Assembly (NCBI GenBank): GCA_014529385.2
Contig: CM043959.1
Coordinates: 55,651,253-55,715,252, forward strand
Source of the DNA: Adiantum capillus-veneris
Taxonomy: Eukaryota > Streptophyta > Polypodiopsida > Polypodiales > Pteridaceae
Direction: 5' to 3'
Length of the DNA stretch: 64,000 nucleotides
Under the pieces are notes generated by a model. The model made no database searches. It saw only the letters and a list, made by a program, of their open reading frames with translations, and had not been told where the DNA came from. The position numbers and the translations under genes were made by a program. Of the stretch, positions 61,401-64,000 are shown piece by piece. The first letter of the stretch is position 1. Each line of letters opens with the position of its first letter.

Positions 61401-63472
61401 GTAGCAAACGGACACACTTTTCAAGTTGATTCCAATCATTCTGTACACGGTTGGCTCTGTTGGTTACCGTTATCTGCTAGTTGAGCAGTTTCTACAAAGA
61501 GTCTTACCAAGGGGTTGACTACGTAGATTCTAATCCAAGGGCTTGGATTGCAAAGGAAACACCCACGGTTCCCAGTGCAATGCTGTTTGTTTTTTTCAGG
61601 TAGGGAATGTGCTCCTCTCTATTTGAATACAGGTAAGTGTACATTACGTTCAAATCTCCAGGTACGCATCTATTGATTTGGTGTTCTTCCATTTCTTAGT
61701 ATGCTTTGCTTGGTTTTTCAAGACGTCTAAGTACGCTTGAATTTTACAGAGCCATGCCAAGGGCATGTCGGCACAAAGTATTTTGGGTTAAGTGTCCAAT
61801 CTATCTTTCTATCTTATGCTGTTACGAACCTACTTGTAGGGTTCAATTTGGCACATGTTGTCACATGGGATACAACATGGTCTAGGAACTCAAGGAGTTC
61901 GGTTTAGCTAGTGTGGAGCAAGATAATGAGGGTCCCTCTCACTCTTGTCGCGGAGTGTTTTGCAGTTCCTCCACACACAAGTACATATTGTACTTGATGG
62001 ATGTCGCTTTTTCGGCCATCCCTCTTTGAGACATATTCCACATGTGGTGAATATGAGTCTCTGGGACTGACATTGGCGCCTAAATTCTTAATGATGTGTC
62101 ACGACGAAGTCCCTACGTGTTGGTTGCATCCATTTATTAGACCATTTGGAGCACCCCGAATCAAGAACAATTTCAGTGGCCAGAAATTGTTGGGTACTCA
62201 GTACATATGTGAAACCACCTTAACGGAGGGTCGTTTCTGCATATAGCAAAGTATGCTAAGTTACTGAGATTGTCTCATGGTTGGTACCTAGGTGTGACTG
62301 ATCTTTCACATTCTATTATGGTCCGACTCTTGCTGAAAGGTTTTCACTTACGTACCGTGGAAAGTCTTGTCATGGAATTGCGGTTTGGATAAATTTGTGT
62401 TAAATGCATGCACACTAGGTAGGTGTTATGGGCCCTAGTGTTTAACACTGATTTATTTGGAGCAGCATGCCAATTCATGGACTTTTATTCTCTCTGCACC
62501 TTATTGCACTGCATGTGAAATCTCTTCTGCAGATTTATTATGAGTTTACACCCTGCCATACAAGGCACTGGCTCAGGATGGGTGTCTATGGTTGGATGGT
62601 CTAAACTCTAGGAGATTACTCCAATCCACCCACTTTCAACCTAGTTGGTTGTCTTCACTCCATATAAAATATATGGATGGATACTCAATGATTGAGTCCT
62701 AGTTTATCGACAGTCAGGGAAGACTGTTTGTAAGTGGTTGGGGAACAACACCTCACTCTTACTGCTGCTATTCATCTCGTGTTGGATGGGCAACTTACAA
62801 ATATTTCTTTTGCTAAAGGATCTGCTAAGAGCATACATTAGCACAACGCATTTCTGAATAGATGATTTTCTCCCTATTCTAGAATTTGCTTAAGTACGGT
62901 TTTCAACTTTGAACACCTATTGTGGTGGGGTTGGAGATTGTTTCAATAGTTTCATACGTCAAGGACTTACCAGGTGTGCTGACAAAGTATGTTGGCAAGT
63001 AACCTTTATTAGGGATGGACATGTAGTTCTTTGTGTTCCAAACTATTCAGAATTCTAACAAGAGGACACTCCCTATCTATGAACTTTTCAAGATACTCAC
63101 GCGAGTAGGAAATCTGGCTCACAACTGCATGGAAAGTTATGCCAAGGTTTCCTTGCATTATTCCAGTACCTTCAGAAGATCTGAAAACTGGTTATGCCGT
63201 TGTACAACTCTTAGTTGTGGTTACTCCTTTAAAGTACTCAAGTGAGTTATAAATGGAGTTACCATTTGACCCAAGTGGTTGCAAAAGGACGACAATGTTG
63301 AAAATCAAGATGTTTCTCTTGGTTTCATTGAACCTCCTCACTGCACCAATTATCGGTCATACAGCCAATTGGCTCACGTATGGGACATCAATAAAGAAAA
63401 CATTAGTATCCTTAAGAAGATATTACTACTTGCGTTTTCGAGGATGAAAACTCTTCCTTAAGGGGGGAGTAA
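58491..63472 (+). other. Element C interior (plus the unresolved edge of F), no recognisable gene
   Basis: Scattered frames up to 122 codons (59179-59547, 59565-59918, 60038-60385) show no known domain. Short direct repeats occur: ttttccactacatgttttca twice in 61028-61081, caaagcaaagtgctt twice near 60041-60095, and ggatcacagtt(t)gatct twice near 61313-61355. Just before the polypurine tract a frame VFEDENSSLRGE (63436-63471) resembles the tail of gypsy polyproteins. Confidence 0.5.
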
Positions 63473-63649
63473 TGTCAGGACAAGGGTCCTAGGCGGCAAG
63501 GCCCAACCTAGGGGGTCAAGGACCTAGGCCAAGGGCCTGGACTGGACCAGTGTGGACTGGGGATCCGCTTAGGGCAAGAGCTAGGAGCTAGGCCTATATA
63601 AAGGGCAGTAGGGAGGAGGATCTTATGTCTGAGTTCCCTAGGTCTTACA
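63473..63649 (+). repeat. Element C 3' LTR
   Basis: 177 bp, with 9 differences from the 5' LTR, preceded by aaggggggagtaa. Confidence 0.95.
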
Positions 63650-63654
63650 CTTCT

Positions 63655-64000
63655 CTTGTTGAGCTTGAGAAACTTTATAAGGAGGTATATTTGGTGGATC
63701 TCACTACACCAGATTTGACAAGTATGATCATTAACCTTGCAAGAGCATGTGTATGTGACCCATACTGCATCAACAGTACCAAAACAACAAATCAAAGCAG
63801 TACAAGGTCACAAAATCGGCAAACTCACAGGGCCACTGTGGGAGTCCAAAACTCATCAAAAACAAGGAAAACTTCATCAGTGGACCCCAACTACCTGGCA
63901 GAATCAGCCAAACTAAGAACAGTGGAAAAAGGTGTTGGAACATGGATCGTGATCCATGTTCCCAAAACCCTAAAATCAAGGAAACTCCTACAGGAGCAAC
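63655..64000 (-). pseudogene. Element A, start of the RT region and upstream part
   Basis: Minus strand PPNIPPYKVSQAQQEK (63697-63650) is the usual linker before a chromovirus RT and joins IMRQVHELVNK at 31482 when element C is removed. Upstream of about 63700 no protease or gag motif is readable. Confidence 0.7.

Larger units (their letters stand above)
31483..63649 (+). mobile_element. Element C: 32.2-kb LTR element, 177-bp LTRs, non-autonomous
   Basis: Both LTRs are 177 bp, TG...CA, with 9 differences by eye. CTTCT flanks both sides (31478-31482, 63650-63654). A primer site follows the left LTR, and a polypurine tract (aaggggggag, 63460-63469) precedes the right one. On the far side minus-strand A coding continues exactly (SQAQQEK|IMRQVHE), proving a single insertion into A. 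C's own sequence is about 6 kb; the rest is nested element F and what F carries. No protein domain is recognisable in C's own sequence except a gypsy-like tail (VFEDENSSLRGE) before the polypurine tract. It resembles a LARD/TRIM-type derivative. Confidence 0.9.

Noticed and set aside
31483-63649. Element C as a giant autonomous 32-kb retrotransposon
   Set aside because: All gag/pol inside belongs to nested F, D, G and E, each with its own LTRs or primer sites.

Overview
The window is nuclear DNA of a land plant with a large, retrotransposon-rich genome. It has GT-AG introns, long CT/GA/CA microsatellites, L1-type LINEs, Copia, chromodomain Ty3/gypsy (chromovirus), a Tat-type Ty3/gypsy element carrying a second RNase H, and an Athila-type tRNA-Asp primer site. 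The species cannot be read from the sequence. The uncharacterised transposase-like gene on the left makes a non-seed plant conceivable, but this is a guess.

Left part (1-10.4 kb). Three gene-like units lie close together. They are the 3' end of an unknown spliced gene (1-1089, +), a four-exon gene (1312-4003, -) whose spliced frame is open for 801 codons and whose layout looks like an RNase-H-fold transposase or a derivative, and a broken unknown gene (4298-5235, +). A small spliced remnant sits at 7798-8106 (-). The rest is non-coding with microsatellites.

Middle (10.4-15.1 kb). Two decayed LINE copies of one family occur here. They are interrupted by an 8-bp-TSD MITE (11417-11773) and by members of a second MITE family ('M1', about 247 bp).

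Right part (15.1-64 kb) is one tower of nested LTR retrotransposons. LINE copy 2 is interrupted by chromovirus A (- strand; its 3' LTR is 15137-17090 and its 5' end lies beyond the window). A is split by element B (19158-30685, +, about 3-kb LTRs) and by element C (31483-63649, +, 177-bp LTRs, 5-bp TSD CTTCT). C contains element F (- strand, about 32339 to at least 58490; gag and protease only). F contains D (33601-40310, -, Tat-type), Copia element G (44772-50520, +), and, inside its own 5' LTR, E (53368-58244, +, gag-only). G itself carries a block of LINE-type reverse transcriptase. All elements are decayed by stop codons or frameshifts, or are non-autonomous.

Most interesting points: the four-exon transposase-like gene; the nesting order with target-site evidence; the gag-only element E beside a paralogous empty site; F's leader with eight 24-28-bp palindromes in a roughly 408-bp tandem array; the LINE/Copia chimera; and MITE family M1 with 8-bp TSDs.
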